Assembly (NCBI GenBank): GCA_030428385.1
Contig: JAUIDY010000062.1
Coordinates: 1-35,816 of the forward strand
Reading direction: 5' to 3'
Source of the DNA: Rhodothermia bacterium
Lineage (GTDB): Bacteria > Bacteroidota > Rhodothermia > Rhodothermales > JAAAOL01
DNA: 35,816 nucleotides
Positions 24,803 to 33,410 of this stretch are shown piece after piece (the first letter of the stretch is position 1; the number at the start of each line of letters is the position of its first letter). The notes under the pieces are model-generated. The model did not search any database. It was not told where the DNA came from and worked only from the letters and a program-made list of their open reading frames with translations. Both the position numbers and the translations under genes were made by a program.

Positions 24803-24968
24803 TAAGAGGCTGTTTGGGGTTTATGATCTTGCGCTGCGTAAGCGCCTTCGCAGCGTCTTTGCCCCCGCATTCGCGGCCCGTAGCGCTGCTAAGCGCCTCC
24901 AACATCGTAATCAAATCCATCCACGAGGGCATCTTGCTCGCTCCAAGCTGATAACCAAATAGCCTCTA
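24803..24968 (-). repeat. MITE-like fold-back element, copy B (inverted)
   Basis: The reverse complement matches copy A at 14871-15037 over its whole length, with many substitutions and near-equal size (about 166 bases). The ends are TAAGAGGC and GCCTCTAG, so one end is mutated. GTGGATGGATTTG and AGCAGCGCTACGGGCC are identical in both copies. Several stem positions differ on both sides. It lies 17 bases upstream of the metallophosphoesterase start and ends 14 bases after the stop of the next upstream gene. Confidence 0.75.
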
Positions 24969-24982
24969 GGACATCCAGCGGG

Positions 24983-25927
24983 TTAAAAATTATCCTTGGG
25001 ATGATACGTAAAACGAAGTAATGTCGCTGTTCCGCCTGCCGCCTCGTTGGAGACAAACAAGTCCCCGTTTGGCAAAAAAGCGAGTCCTTCGGGCTGGGCG
25101 AAGCGATCCGGTGGCAAAGGCCAGACGGCCGCCAGCGTCCCGTCGGACTCTAGCACCACCAATACCTTGCGTACGGAGGAGATAACGTAGATCTGTTGCG
25201 TAACCGGATGGATGGCCAACGCGGATGGCTTAAATGCCCCCACCTCTGCAACCGGCCGGGTCAGTCGGCGCACGGCGTTATTCAGGCCCGCGTCACCCAG
25301 AAACGCATCCAGGGCCTCCACCTCAATGCTGAAAACGGGCTCCTCAAGCAATTCCTCCTCATCGAGGTCGAACGCATAAATCGTTTTTTGGCCCGCCCGG
25401 TTTTTCCCGGCGTATTCCTTGCACGCGATGAGCAGGCGGTGATGGGCAGCATCGTAGGCCAACCCTTCAGTATCATACCGCTCGCTCAGGTCGGTCTTAT
25501 GGCGTTTGCTATCGCCTTTGTCGCCCTCCCATTCGTCGATTTCGTACAGCGAGCCATCGCTGCGTAACGCCCAGATCCGGTCACCCACGCGCTCAATGCC
25601 CTCATAATCGCCATCTTTTGCAAAGGTGACATCCCGCACTACCTCGCCGGTGGCCATTTCAATCAGGTACATTTTTCCGTCCTCGTCCTGCAACGCCGCC
25701 AGATGCGTGTCATCATAAACCGTAAGCCCCGATATTTCGTCGAGTCTGTTTGGCAGGGCAAAGGCAGCATCAGGAGACTCCAACGCATACGGCCTATCGT
25801 TTGACGGTTCCATTGGGGCGGTATTGGACGGTGCCGAACAACCCGGCGTGGTCATTCCACCAAGCAGGAACAACCAGAAGAACAACAACGCCGCCGTCAT
25901 ACCTCGTACCTGAAAGCTACTATTCAC
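24983..25927 (-). CDS. SdiA-regulated-domain lipoprotein
   Basis: A 314-residue exported propeller-like protein of the SdiA-regulated family (PF06977). Family stretches are LPNRLDEISGLTVYDDTHLAALQDEDGKMYLIEMATGEVV, GDYEGIERVGDRIWALRSDGSLYEID, RYDTEGLAYDAAHHRLLIACKEYAG, FKPSALAIHPVTQQIYVISSVRKVLVVLESDG and FAQPEGLAFLPNGDLFVSNEA. The signal peptide contains LFFWLFLLGGMTTPGC. I chose the GTG start because GGAGGAG lies five bases before it and it supplies the n-region Arg; an ATG nine codons in is the alternative. The start overlaps the preceding gene by eight bases. Members are exported and often bind calcium; the role is unknown. Confidence 0.88.
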   Translation of the reverse strand: MNSSFQVRGMTAALLFFWLFLLGGMTTPGCSAPSNTAPMEPSNDRPYALESPDAAFALPNRLDEISGLTVYDDTHLAALQDEDGKMYLIEMATGEVVRDVTFAKDGDYEGIERVGDRIWALRSDGSLYEIDEWEGDKGDSKRHKTDLSERYDTEGLAYDAAHHRLLIACKEYAGKNRAGQKTIYAFDLDEEELLEEPVFSIEVEALDAFLGDAGLNNAVRRLTRPVAEVGAFKPSALAIHPVTQQIYVISSVRKVLVVLESDGTLAAVWPLPPDRFAQPEGLAFLPNGDLFVSNEAAGGTATLLRFTYHPKDNF

Positions 25928-26783
25928 CGTGCTCCTCCAGCACCACCTGCATGCCCGACGAGGTCATGCGGAGCACTTTCGCCGCCCCTACCGCTTCCTG
26001 CACCACTACGAAGGTGTCTTGTCCTCCTGCCACAACCCCCAACGGCTCCAGCGTCGGCTCCAGCCCCTCTTCCTCGCAGGTCCCCAGCGTTACGTGTTCT
26101 TCGAGAATGGAAAGGCCGTCGGGCTCATCCGAGACCCACGCCGTCAACATCGCTTTACCGGGACAGTCGGGGCCTTCGTACGTTCGTTGCAATTGCAGGT
26201 AATACAACGTACCGGAGCCTACCACTTTACGGCTGCGCCAGAGCGCGTGAAAGGAGAGCGGCGTCCGCTTGCGGGTGCGTGCCGACACCGGCACGCCGGG
26301 CTCCACAAACCACACGTTGCTGATCTCCTCCGTGGCACCGCCTGCGTTCACGCGTGCATCCACCTGCTGCATCTCAAAACCATCAAATGGAATGCGCATG
26401 GCCTCCAGCAATTGTGTGGCCTCTTCCGCCTCAGGGTTCATCTGATCAAATCCAATGACGGGAATCTCGGGACTGACGGCAAGTCCGCTGGGCTTGTTGC
26501 CTTCCAGTTGGCGACTCCTTAGCCCGGTCTGATAACCCCCGGAGCCGTCGAGCGCCTTCGGTCCTCGCGGAATGGTCCATTCGACCCCGCTCCGCATGAC
26601 ATGAATCCACACGTCGGGCAGCCGCGCCTCGAATCCTTTGCTCCACTGTCCATCTTCGTAATAAAACAATGGAAACAACGAGCCATTGGGATGCAGGTAG
26701 GCCACGTCGAAAGATTGTGAGGGTTGCGCAAGAGCGGCTACCGGAAGAAGGAGCACCCACAGAATCACACCAAACAGACGCAT
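25920..26783 (-). CDS. Exported protein of unknown function
   Basis: A 287-residue protein with a clear signal peptide (MRLFGVILWVLLLPVAALA, cut before QPSQS). I do not recognise a family. The mature part is beta-rich, with a repeated ligand-like style (AYLHPNGSLFPLFYYEDGQW, FVEPGVPVSARTRKRTPLSFHALWRSRKVVGSGTLYYLQLQRTYEG). Two cysteine pairs could form disulfides (GPDCPG and LGTCEEEG). It overlaps the SdiA-regulated-type gene by eight bases, so the two are translated together and may act on the same exported process. Confidence 0.85.
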   Translation of the reverse strand: MRLFGVILWVLLLPVAALAQPSQSFDVAYLHPNGSLFPLFYYEDGQWSKGFEARLPDVWIHVMRSGVEWTIPRGPKALDGSGGYQTGLRSRQLEGNKPSGLAVSPEIPVIGFDQMNPEAEEATQLLEAMRIPFDGFEMQQVDARVNAGGATEEISNVWFVEPGVPVSARTRKRTPLSFHALWRSRKVVGSGTLYYLQLQRTYEGPDCPGKAMLTAWVSDEPDGLSILEEHVTLGTCEEEGLEPTLEPLGVVAGGQDTFVVVQEAVGAAKVLRMTSSGMQVVLEEHGE

Positions 26784-26824
26784 AGGATTTACTTTGCCTC
26801 AGGGAAACGGTAATCTTTTGCAAA

Positions 26825-26832
26825 CAAAGCTA
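26825..26832 (-). promoter_or_regulatory. Possible -7 element (TAGCTTTG)
   Basis: On the minus strand TAGCTTTG fits TAnnTTTG about 41 bases before the exported-protein start, in the 96-base gap between divergent genes. No good -33 TTTG lies 19-20 bases upstream, so support is partial. Confidence 0.3.
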
Positions 26833-26879
26833 GTGCCTCAGGTTCCAGCGATCCACCCCTCCGCCTTTTTTCTTGCCCC

Positions 26880-27482
26880 ATGCCCGACTTTTCCCTAGAA
26901 AAACTTCGCTGGAATGAGGGCTATCACCTCGTAGCAGGGATTGATGAGGCAGGGCGGGGTTGTCTGGCAGGGCCCGTGGTTGCCGCTGCCGTGATTTTAT
27001 CGCCCGATACCAAAATTGACGGACTGAACGATAGCAAAAAGCTCTCAGCGACCCGCCGCGAAGGGTTGCTCAAGGAGATTCAGGCCGAGGCAAATGCCAT
27101 CGGGGTCGGCGTTTGCTCCCCGGCAGAGATCGACGAACTGAACATCCTCTGGGCCGCGATGGAAGCCATGCGCCGGGCTGCTGCCGCCTGTTCGCCCCGC
27201 CCCGATTTTCTTCTTATTGATGGCAATCGTTCGTTCCCGGACTCCGCATGGCCTCTCGAAACGGTGGTCAAAGGCGATCAGCGCAGCCTGAGCATCGCCG
27301 CGGCCTCCATCGTTGCCAAAGTCACCCGCGACCACATGATGGCGCTGTTGCACGAAGAGTACCCGGCCTTCGGCTGGGCGGGCAACGCGGGCTATCCCAC
27401 GGCGGCCCACTACGACGCCTTGCACAAGCATGGCCCCACGCCCTACCATCGCCAATCGTTTCGGCTTTCACGCCAATCATAG
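26880..27482 (+). CDS. rnhB: Ribonuclease HII
   Basis: A 200-residue type 2 RNase H that cuts the RNA strand of RNA-DNA hybrids and removes misincorporated ribonucleotides. The catalytic start VAGIDEAGRGCLAGPVVAAAVIL carries Asp22 and Glu23. LNDSKKLSATRRE, LLIDGNRSFP and VVKGDQRSLSIAAASIVAKVTRDHMM follow the family pattern, and the C-terminal GYPTAAHYDALHKHGPTPYHRQSF is typical. Length is usual. The last six bases overlap the convergent aroK stop. Confidence 0.97.
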   Translation: MPDFSLEKLRWNEGYHLVAGIDEAGRGCLAGPVVAAAVILSPDTKIDGLNDSKKLSATRREGLLKEIQAEANAIGVGVCSPAEIDELNILWAAMEAMRRAAAACSPRPDFLLIDGNRSFPDSAWPLETVVKGDQRSLSIAAASIVAKVTRDHMMALLHEEYPAFGWAGNAGYPTAAHYDALHKHGPTPYHRQSFRLSRQS

Positions 27483-28058
27483 CTGCTCCAGCGCATCTAC
27501 CATGAGCCCAACCACTTCGTCCGGTTTGCCTGCTGCCTCCACCGTCACATGGGCACGTTCATAGAACGGAGCCCGCTTTTCTAGTAAGTCGGCAATGTGT
27601 GCATGCAGCGTGTCGGGAGCGTGGGGCTTGCCGTCGGCATCGTACAGCATCGGGCGGCCTTGGCGCTCGTTGAGCAACCGTTTTAATAATACCTCGATGG
27701 GCACGCGGAGATAGATGACGGATCCATGAGCCCGGGCCCAGGACAGGTTTTCTTCAAACGTCAGGGCGCCCCCTCCCAGTGCAATAACCGCCCGTTCTTC
27801 CGCCTCCGTCGCCCGCAGTTGGGTGGCTTCCAACGCCCGAAAGGCCGCTTCGCCCTGCGTTTCAAACAGGGCTGGAATAGAACACCCAGCCGCTTGCTCA
27901 ATCAAGGTATCCAGATCGGCAAAAGAATAGGCCAGCACGTTGGCAAGATGTCTCCCCACGGTGCTTTTGCCAGATCCCATAAACCCGGTCAGGTAGATGC
28001 GCGTTGGAGGGCTTTTCTTAATCACGTCGGGCACCAGCGGTGTCGGAACAGGCTTCAT
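27477..28058 (-). CDS. aroK: Shikimate kinase
   Basis: A 193-residue P-loop kinase that phosphorylates shikimate in the chorismate pathway. The Walker A motif is GFMGSGKST (~25-33). The shikimate site includes DLDTLIE and FRALE (as EAAFRALEATQL), then ALGGGAL and the lid region LLKRLLNERQGRPML. An N-terminal extension of ~15 residues (MKPVPTPLVPDVIKK) precedes the fold. Its start codon is separated from the divergent truA start by only five bases, so the promoters must lie inside the partner genes or the transcripts are leaderless. Confidence 0.96.
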   Translation of the reverse strand: MKPVPTPLVPDVIKKSPPTRIYLTGFMGSGKSTVGRHLANVLAYSFADLDTLIEQAAGCSIPALFETQGEAAFRALEATQLRATEAEERAVIALGGGALTFEENLSWARAHGSVIYLRVPIEVLLKRLLNERQGRPMLYDADGKPHAPDTLHAHIADLLEKRAPFYERAHVTVEAAGKPDEVVGLMVDALEQL

Positions 28059-28063
28059 AAACG

Positions 28064-28810
28064 ATGCCTACGTATCGGTTGTTGATAGAATACGATGGAA
28101 CGCGGTATAGCGGCTGGCAGATTCAACCCAACCAGTCAACCGTGCAGGAATCGCTGGAGCAGGCCCTCGCGACGGTGCTGCGCCAGCCGACGGCCCTCAC
28201 CGGCTCGGGGCGCACCGACGCCGGGGTGCATGCACGGGGACAGGTGGCCCACTTCACTACCCCGGACGCCATCGACGCGTTTCGGCTGGTGCGCTCACTC
28301 AATGGCCTCCTCCCGAACGACATCGCCGTGCTGGACGTACGACCCGCTCCCGATGGTTTTCATGCACGTTACGACGCCTGGAAACGGCGGTATCATTACT
28401 ACATCAGCACCCAGGCGCGGGCGCTAGACCGGCACTACCGCTGGAACATCCGCCCCGCCCCCGAACTGGACCTGATGAACCAGGCCGCCCGCTCCCTGCT
28501 GGGCACCCATACCTTCAGCGCCTTCTGTCGCACCAAATCCGAGACTCAAAACCGCGTCTGCACCGTCGAACATGCCCGTTGGGTAGCCGAAGACCGACCA
28601 GGCGATGCCCGCTTCGAAATTGCGGCCGATCGGTTTTTGCATGGGATGGTACGTGCCATTGTGGGTACGCTGGTCAAAATCGGCCAGGGCCGCTGGCCCA
28701 TCGATGATGTGCCCCGGATTCTAGCCTCAGAGGACCGGCGCGAGGCGGGGCCTGCGGCACCTCCGCATGGGTTGGTGTTGGAGCAGGTGTGGTACCCCAG
28801 CGACCGGTGA
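28064..28810 (+). CDS. truA: tRNA pseudouridine(38-40) synthase
   Basis: A 248-residue TruA that makes pseudouridine in the anticodon stem-loop of tRNAs. The catalytic Asp52 is in LTGSGRTDAGVHARGQ. YRLLIEYDGTRYSGWQIQPN at the N-terminus, FHARYDAWKRRYHYYI, FSAFCRTKSETQNRVCTVEHARW and FLHGMVRAIVGTLVKIGQGRW complete the family pattern. Length is normal. It is divergent from aroK with a five-base gap and is followed 68 bases later by a lipoprotein gene. Confidence 0.97.
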   Translation: MPTYRLLIEYDGTRYSGWQIQPNQSTVQESLEQALATVLRQPTALTGSGRTDAGVHARGQVAHFTTPDAIDAFRLVRSLNGLLPNDIAVLDVRPAPDGFHARYDAWKRRYHYYISTQARALDRHYRWNIRPAPELDLMNQAARSLLGTHTFSAFCRTKSETQNRVCTVEHARWVAEDRPGDARFEIAADRFLHGMVRAIVGTLVKIGQGRWPIDDVPRILASEDRREAGPAAPPHGLVLEQVWYPSDR

Positions 28811-28878
28811 ACCTCCCCGCCAAGTCTCGGTTGAAGCCATCCCTTTTGTCTTTTCAGCCCCATGCCCGCTGATTTTTG

Positions 28879-30210
28879 ATGCTTCGACGTTGTTTCTGGT
28901 TGCTTTTGGTGCTGCTCGGCACGGGCTGTGATCGCCCGTTTGTCGAGATGCAACCACCGGATATCCTGGTGGCAGGCCCCGACTTGTCGGTGATCCAAAC
29001 CGAAAGCCAAATCAGGTTGCAGTTGGAAGCCGCCTCACCCCGGTCCGTCATCGCCGTCTCGGTCGACGGAACTTCATTTGCCAGAAATCCAGAAACGGGG
29101 TTCTGGGAAGGCACCGTCACCTTGTCACGCGGGCTGAATACGTTACAGATCCTATCGGAAGACGAGGATGGCACCACGGGCACCACAACGGCCTACGCGC
29201 TCCATTATACCTTCCGAACGCCATCCTTTGCCCCCTTTCTTCCTTCGCCACGCGGAGGCCACACGGCTACCCGTTTGCTAGACGGAAGCCTTCTCATCAC
29301 GGGTGGGGCCAATGAACAAGATGTGCTTGCCTTCAACGAAGCCTTGTTGCTTGGTCCAGGCAGCATCGAATTCTCGCATTTGCTCGGCGACCTGATCACG
29401 CCTCGTGCCGGTCATACGGCCACCCTTCTTCCTGACGGCGATGTCATCATTGTGGGCGGGGGAACCAGCGATGCCATCTCCTCCGTGGATGAACTTCTGG
29501 AAACGGTGGAACGGTACGATGCCGAAACCCGCACCTTTGTGCCTATGGGATTCCGGGGGCAACCCATCCGGCGCATGCATCATACCGCCCTCCTCCGGGT
29601 GGAAAACAACCGGGTATTGCTGGACCTGTACGGCGGACGCGGCGATATTCGGTACGGAGACACACCCCGCCTAGGCATCCGCGAAGACTTACGTACGTTC
29701 GAGATTACGGCAGACTCGGTGATTGCACTCAATTCTCTCGCCTCGGCATCGCGTCTGCTTTCTGTAAGTGGGCACATCCAGGCTCCGCTGGCCCTCGCGG
29801 CCCCCGGCGACCTCAACCGCTACCTGGTGAGCGGAACTTCCTTTGGTGCCCAAAGCACTGATTCTATTAGCTTTATTCTCGACTACACCACCGAGCGTAT
29901 CACTTTCGATGACGATCTGCCGCCTCTGCTTCAGACACGCTCCCGCCATGCTGCGGTGACCCTGGCACCCGGCCTGGTTGCACTTCTTGGGGGACGGCAA
30001 GAGGAAGTGCCACCTGCAGAAATCAAGAGCGTCGAGTTGTATGTGGATGCGGCGCGTCAGTATTTTCTGTTTCCCTCCCCATCGGGCATCCAACGACGTT
30101 TTGGACATACTGCAACCTTCTTCCCCCCCAATCGAATACTGCTACTAGGCGGGTTCTTCGGAAGTGGCGATGCCACTCTCTATGGAGAATACCTCGAAAT
30201 TGATCTTTAA
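28879..30210 (+). CDS. Kelch-repeat lipoprotein
   Basis: A 443-residue lipoprotein with signal peptide MLRRCFWLLLVLLGTGC. Residues ~18-110 are an Ig-like or bacterial beta domain (RSVIAVSVDGTSFARNPETGFWEGTVTLSRGLNTLQILSEDEDG). Kelch-type blades follow: PRGGHTATRLLDGSLLITGG, PRAGHTATLLPDGDVIIVGGG, RMHHTALLRVENNRVLLDLYGG, RSRHAAVTLAPGLVALLGG and RFGHTATFFPPNRILLLGGF, so a five- or six-bladed propeller. The function is probably binding; the partner is unknown. The start is the ATG; a TTG codon precedes it in frame. Confidence 0.88.
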   Translation: MLRRCFWLLLVLLGTGCDRPFVEMQPPDILVAGPDLSVIQTESQIRLQLEAASPRSVIAVSVDGTSFARNPETGFWEGTVTLSRGLNTLQILSEDEDGTTGTTTAYALHYTFRTPSFAPFLPSPRGGHTATRLLDGSLLITGGANEQDVLAFNEALLLGPGSIEFSHLLGDLITPRAGHTATLLPDGDVIIVGGGTSDAISSVDELLETVERYDAETRTFVPMGFRGQPIRRMHHTALLRVENNRVLLDLYGGRGDIRYGDTPRLGIREDLRTFEITADSVIALNSLASASRLLSVSGHIQAPLALAAPGDLNRYLVSGTSFGAQSTDSISFILDYTTERITFDDDLPPLLQTRSRHAAVTLAPGLVALLGGRQEEVPPAEIKSVELYVDAARQYFLFPSPSGIQRRFGHTATFFPPNRILLLGGFFGSGDATLYGEYLEIDL

Positions 30211-30223
30211 CCCTGCTACCGGA

Positions 30224-30412
30224 ATGCCGGATATTCAACAAGTACTTCGCTGGATTGTCATTGCCATCGTGCTGGTGGTCGCCATCATGTTGCTCAATGT
30301 TATCCTTAATGTGGTGGGCCATCTCCTTCGGATTGCCATTCCCGTCTTGTTGATTTTATTGGTGCTGGCCTTGATTCTCCGATTTATCAAGCACCTGCAA
30401 GAACGCCGCTGA
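30224..30412 (+). CDS. Small two-helix membrane protein
   Basis: A 62-residue protein starting MPDIQQVLRW. Two hydrophobic segments (residues ~10-28 and ~34-52) are followed by the basic tail RFIKHLQERR, so it sits in the inner membrane with the C-terminus probably cytoplasmic. It begins 13 bases after the kelch lipoprotein stop and ends shortly before a terminator, so the two are co-transcribed. A longer in-frame start inside the kelch gene exists but is less likely. No named family. Confidence 0.75.
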   Translation: MPDIQQVLRWIVIAIVLVVAIMLLNVILNVVGHLLRIAIPVLLILLVLALILRFIKHLQERR

Positions 30413-30436
30413 CCCCTCCTTTTCCTTTTTTTCGAG

Positions 30437-30473
30437 CCCCGGCTTCCTTATGAGGTCGGGGTTTTCTTTTTGG
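30437..30473 (+). terminator. Rho-independent terminator
   Basis: CCCCG and CGGGG, with inner TTCC/GAGG pairing around TTAT, form a stem followed by GTTTTCTTTTT. It closes the kelch/small membrane protein transcript, 24 bases after the last stop. Confidence 0.7.
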
Positions 30474-30494
30474 CACTTCTCCCGCGTTTGCTGG

Positions 30495-30525
30495 TTGGAG
30501 AAGAAGCTATTTCATCCTGGCTTTG
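30495..30525 (+). promoter_or_regulatory. Possible arcA promoter
   Basis: TTG, 20 bases, then TGGCTTTG (7 of 8 to TAnnTTTG). A start near 30532 would lie downstream of the TTG codon at 30523 and upstream of the GTG at 30586, which supports the shorter ArcA. Confidence 0.4.
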
Positions 30526-30585
30526 TGGTCGATATTTTCAGGTCCACACCCTTCCACTCCTTTGTCTCCTTCATCCGGTTTTTCT

Positions 30586-31824
30586 GTGTCCTCCTTTGCT
30601 CCGTTTGTAACTACTGAGACCAGCCCCCTTCAGCATGTTATTGTGCACACCCCGGGGCGCGAAGTGGAACTCGTCCCGCCCGATAGTCGGCTCGACCTGC
30701 TTTTCGATGACATCTTGTTCGTAGAGCAAGCCCGGGAAGAACATGATTTGATGTGTGCGGTGTTTAACAAGATCGTGGGCAAGCCCGACGCCGTGCTTCA
30801 AATCACCACCTTGCTGGCTGAGGCGTTTGCGTTGGAAGACGCCCGGCTTGAATATGTGGCTCAGGCGTGCAGCATGGCGCGGATCACCAACCTGCAGGCA
30901 TTCGAATCGGAATTGCAGCGCCTCTCCCCTGACGAACTCCTTCGGTTTGCCCTCACAGGCGAAACGCCCCTGCCCATCCGCGTTCCGCCGTTGCCCAACC
31001 TCATGTTCACCCGCGACCTCGCCGCGACGGTGCACGACCATATGGTGATCAGCTATGCTGCCACTGCCGCTCGGCAACGCGAAGGGGTGGTTATCAAAAC
31101 AATCCTGCACCATCACCCGGCCTTTCATGCGCTACGAGACCGTATCATTGAGCTTCCACCGGGCGTCACCTTCGAAGGCGGCGACTTGTTGGTGGCAAGT
31201 CCGGAGGTGGTACTGATTGGCCTTTCTGAACGCACGTCGTTTGGCGGTGTCATGGCCGTGGCCGAAGCCCTCTTCAGCCGTACGCCTGTGGAGCATGTGA
31301 TTATGGTAGACGTGCCCAAAAAGCGCTCCTACATGCACCTCGACACGGTTTTTACGTTCAGTTCACCCACGGAATGTGTGGTCTTCCCTCCGCTATTTGT
31401 GGGCGATGTTCCAGGGAATGTGTTTCATTTAAGACGTGGTGATGAACCGGGGCGCTTTGTCTGCGAAACACGGCCCTATCTCAAACAAACCCTTGAAGAA
31501 CTACTCGGACGCACGCTGACGTTTATCCCGTGTGGTGGCAACGACATCTTGAGCCAGCATCGCGAGCAGTGGACCGATGGCGCGAATTTTTTCTGTATTG
31601 CACCTGGTGTCGTCATTGGGTACGAGCGAAACCGACGTACGTTTGACATCATGCGCGAACATGGATACCGGGTAGTAGCTGCAGATAGCTTCCTGGAGTT
31701 TTACTCCGAAAGCGACTTTGCCCACGGGACGGAAAAGGTAGCCATCAAACTCGCTGGAACGGAACTTTCCCGTGGACGTGGAGGGCCGCGTTGCATGACG
31801 CTCCCCATCGCACGCCTCGCCTGA
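30586..31824 (+). CDS. arcA: Arginine deiminase
   Basis: A 412-residue arginine deiminase that hydrolyses arginine to citrulline and ammonia. The catalytic Cys is near the end ([11 protein letters not shown], Cys403). Other family stretches are [69 protein letters not shown] and [17 protein letters not shown]...[17 protein letters not shown] chose the GTG start because it gives the usual family beginning ([16 protein letters not shown]) and length; a TTG at 30523 would add 21 unlike residues. ArcB, ArcC and ArcD genes are not here, so it may serve arginine or nitrogen use rather than a full ADI pathway. tadA follows five bases later. Confidence 0.94.
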   Translation: MSSFAPFVTTETSPLQHVIVHTPGREVELVPPDSRLDLLFDDILFVEQAREEHDLMCAVFNKIVGKPDAVLQITTLLAEAFALEDARLEYVAQACSMARITNLQAFESELQRLSPDELLRFALTGETPLPIRVPPLPNLMFTRDLAATVHDHMVISYAATAARQREGVVIKTILHHHPAFHALRDRIIELPPGVTFEGGDLLVASPEVVLIGLSERTSFGGVMAVAEALFSRTPVEHVIMVDVPKKRSYMHLDTVFTFSSPTECVVFPPLFVGDVPGNVFHLRRGDEPGRFVCETRPYLKQTLEELLGRTLTFIPCGGNDILSQHREQWTDGANFFCIAPGVVIGYERNRRTFDIMREHGYRVVAADSFLEFYSESDFAHGTEKVAIKLAGTELSRGRGGPRCMTLPIARLA

Positions 31825-31829
31825 GAACG

Positions 31830-32300
31830 ATGTCGCTGGCTACCCTGTTGGAAACGGACCGCCGCTGGATGAGACTCGCCCTAAAAGAGGCCGAGCGGGC
31901 TTTCGACGCGGGCGAAGTGCCTGTGGGAGCCGTTGTGGTGAAAGACGGACTGGTGGTAGGACGGGGCCACAATCAGGTGGAACGCCTCCTCGACCCCACT
32001 GCCCATGCCGAAATGATTGCGATTACGGCGGCCTGCCAGACCCTCGATACCAAGTTTTTGAGTGACTGCACGCTCTACGTAACCTTGGAGCCGTGCCCCA
32101 TGTGTGCGGGCGCACTGGTGTGGGCCCGGCTTTCGCGGCTGGTGTTCGGAGCTTTCGATGAAAAAGCAGGGGCTACGTCTACGTTGTATAACCTCGTCCA
32201 AGACCCCCGGCTGAATCACCAGATGGAGGTTATTTCTGGCGTGGAGGCGGATCATGCGGCCGCCCTTTTGCGCTCTTTTTTTCGTGCTAAGCGCACTTAG
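31830..32300 (+). CDS. tadA: tRNA-specific adenosine deaminase
   Basis: A 156-residue zinc deaminase that converts A34 to inosine in tRNA-Arg(ACG). The motif is complete: HAEM (His59, Glu61) and PCPMCAGAL (Cys89, Cys92). The N-terminal [29 protein letters not shown] and C-terminal Phe-rich SFFRAKRT fit. The start is the ATG five bases past the arcA stop, which gives the usual length; an ATG inside arcA would add 13 residues. Co-transcription with arcA is likely. Some family members deaminate other bases, but the sequence supports TadA. Confidence 0.94.
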   Translation: MSLATLLETDRRWMRLALKEAERAFDAGEVPVGAVVVKDGLVVGRGHNQVERLLDPTAHAEMIAITAACQTLDTKFLSDCTLYVTLEPCPMCAGALVWARLSRLVFGAFDEKAGATSTLYNLVQDPRLNHQMEVISGVEADHAAALLRSFFRAKRT

Positions 32301-32404
32301 GCTGCGGGATTCCTGCTTCTGAACAGCTCCTCACTTCTTCTTCGCGAAACAGGCGTCTTTCACAAAGGGTTTGTCTTGTGATCAACCATCCAGTGCCCCT
32401 TGGT

Positions 32405-33409
32405 ATGTACGACGTCGTAATTATTGGCGCTGGCCCGGTGGGGCTAGCCTGTGGTATCGAAGCCCAGCAGCAGGGCCTGAAGCCCTTGCTCATTGAAAAA
32501 GGAGCGCTTATCAACTCGTTCTTGGGCTACCCAAACAACATGGAGTTTTTCTCCACGCCCGACTTGATGGAGATCGGCGGGCATCCTTTTCCAACCATCG
32601 GCTACAAGCCGACCCGTGAAGAAGGCATCGCCTACTATCGGCGCATTGCCGAGTTGGAAAAGCTCAACGTCCGACTTTATGAGCGCGTGCTTCGTGTGGA
32701 AGGTGAAAAAGGAGCCTTTACGATAACAACCAACAAGGCGGCCTATGCCAGTCGGCATGTCATCGTGGCTACCGGTTTTTTCGATGTGCCCAACCTGCTA
32801 GCCGTGCCCGGCGAACACCTGCCGCATGTGACCCATTATTACAAAGAGCCGTATGCCTACACGGGACAACGCGTAGCCGTGATCGGGGCAAAAAATTCAG
32901 CGGCCAAGGCAGCACTCAGTTGTTACCGTCACGGGGCACAGGTGACGATGGTCGTCCGCGAACCCGAACTTTCGCCTAGCATCAAATATTGGCTCAAACC
33001 CGATCTCGAAAACCGCATCAAGGAGGGCAGCATCGCCGCCCATTTTAACACCACGGTCTCGGCCATTGAGCACGGTGTTCTTCATGTGGAAACGCCCGAT
33101 GGCTCCGATCATATCAACGCCGACTGGGTGCTCGCCATGACGGGATACCGCCCCGATTACCCCTTCCTCGAAACGCTGGGGCTGGCGTTCCAAGACGATG
33201 AATACCGGACGCCCGTCTTTGACGAAACCACCTTTGAAACCAACCGCCCCGGATTGTATCTGGCCGGCACCGTGTGTGGCGGCTTGCGCACCGGCCGTTG
33301 GTTTATCGAAAACGGGCGGTTTCATGCCAAACAAATCGCTGCACACATCACCTCGGGCCATGCCCCGGAGCAGGCGTGGGAAACCATGTCTTGGAAAACC
33401 GCAGAATAA
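32405..33409 (+). CDS. ypdA: YpdA-family bacillithiol disulfide reductase
   Basis: A 334-residue FAD/NADPH oxidoreductase. MYDVVIIGAGPVGLACG is the FAD dinucleotide site; LINSFLGYPNNMEFFSTPDLMEIGGHPF is the YpdA signature region; RVAVIGAKNSAAKAALSCYRHGAQVTMVVR is the NADPH site; and GLYLAGTVCGGLRTGRWFIENGRFHAKQIA closes the FAD domain. YpdA reduces oxidised bacillithiol, so the organism probably makes this thiol, which links to the cysteine operon in the same window. I chose the ATG because it gives the normal YpdA beginning; an upstream GTG would add nine residues. Confidence 0.94.
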   Translation: MYDVVIIGAGPVGLACGIEAQQQGLKPLLIEKGALINSFLGYPNNMEFFSTPDLMEIGGHPFPTIGYKPTREEGIAYYRRIAELEKLNVRLYERVLRVEGEKGAFTITTNKAAYASRHVIVATGFFDVPNLLAVPGEHLPHVTHYYKEPYAYTGQRVAVIGAKNSAAKAALSCYRHGAQVTMVVREPELSPSIKYWLKPDLENRIKEGSIAAHFNTTVSAIEHGVLHVETPDGSDHINADWVLAMTGYRPDYPFLETLGLAFQDDEYRTPVFDETTFETNRPGLYLAGTVCGGLRTGRWFIENGRFHAKQIAAHITSGHAPEQAWETMSWKTAE

Positions 33410-33410
33410 G

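Noticed and set aside
24786-24932. 49-codon N-terminal extension of the metallophosphoesterase gene
   Set aside because: It is derived from the fold-back repeat, and it would bury a good lipoprotein signal peptide that begins at the chosen start.
30523-30585. TTG-initiated N-terminal extension of ArcA
   Set aside because: It adds 21 residues without family similarity and lies at or upstream of the likely transcription start.
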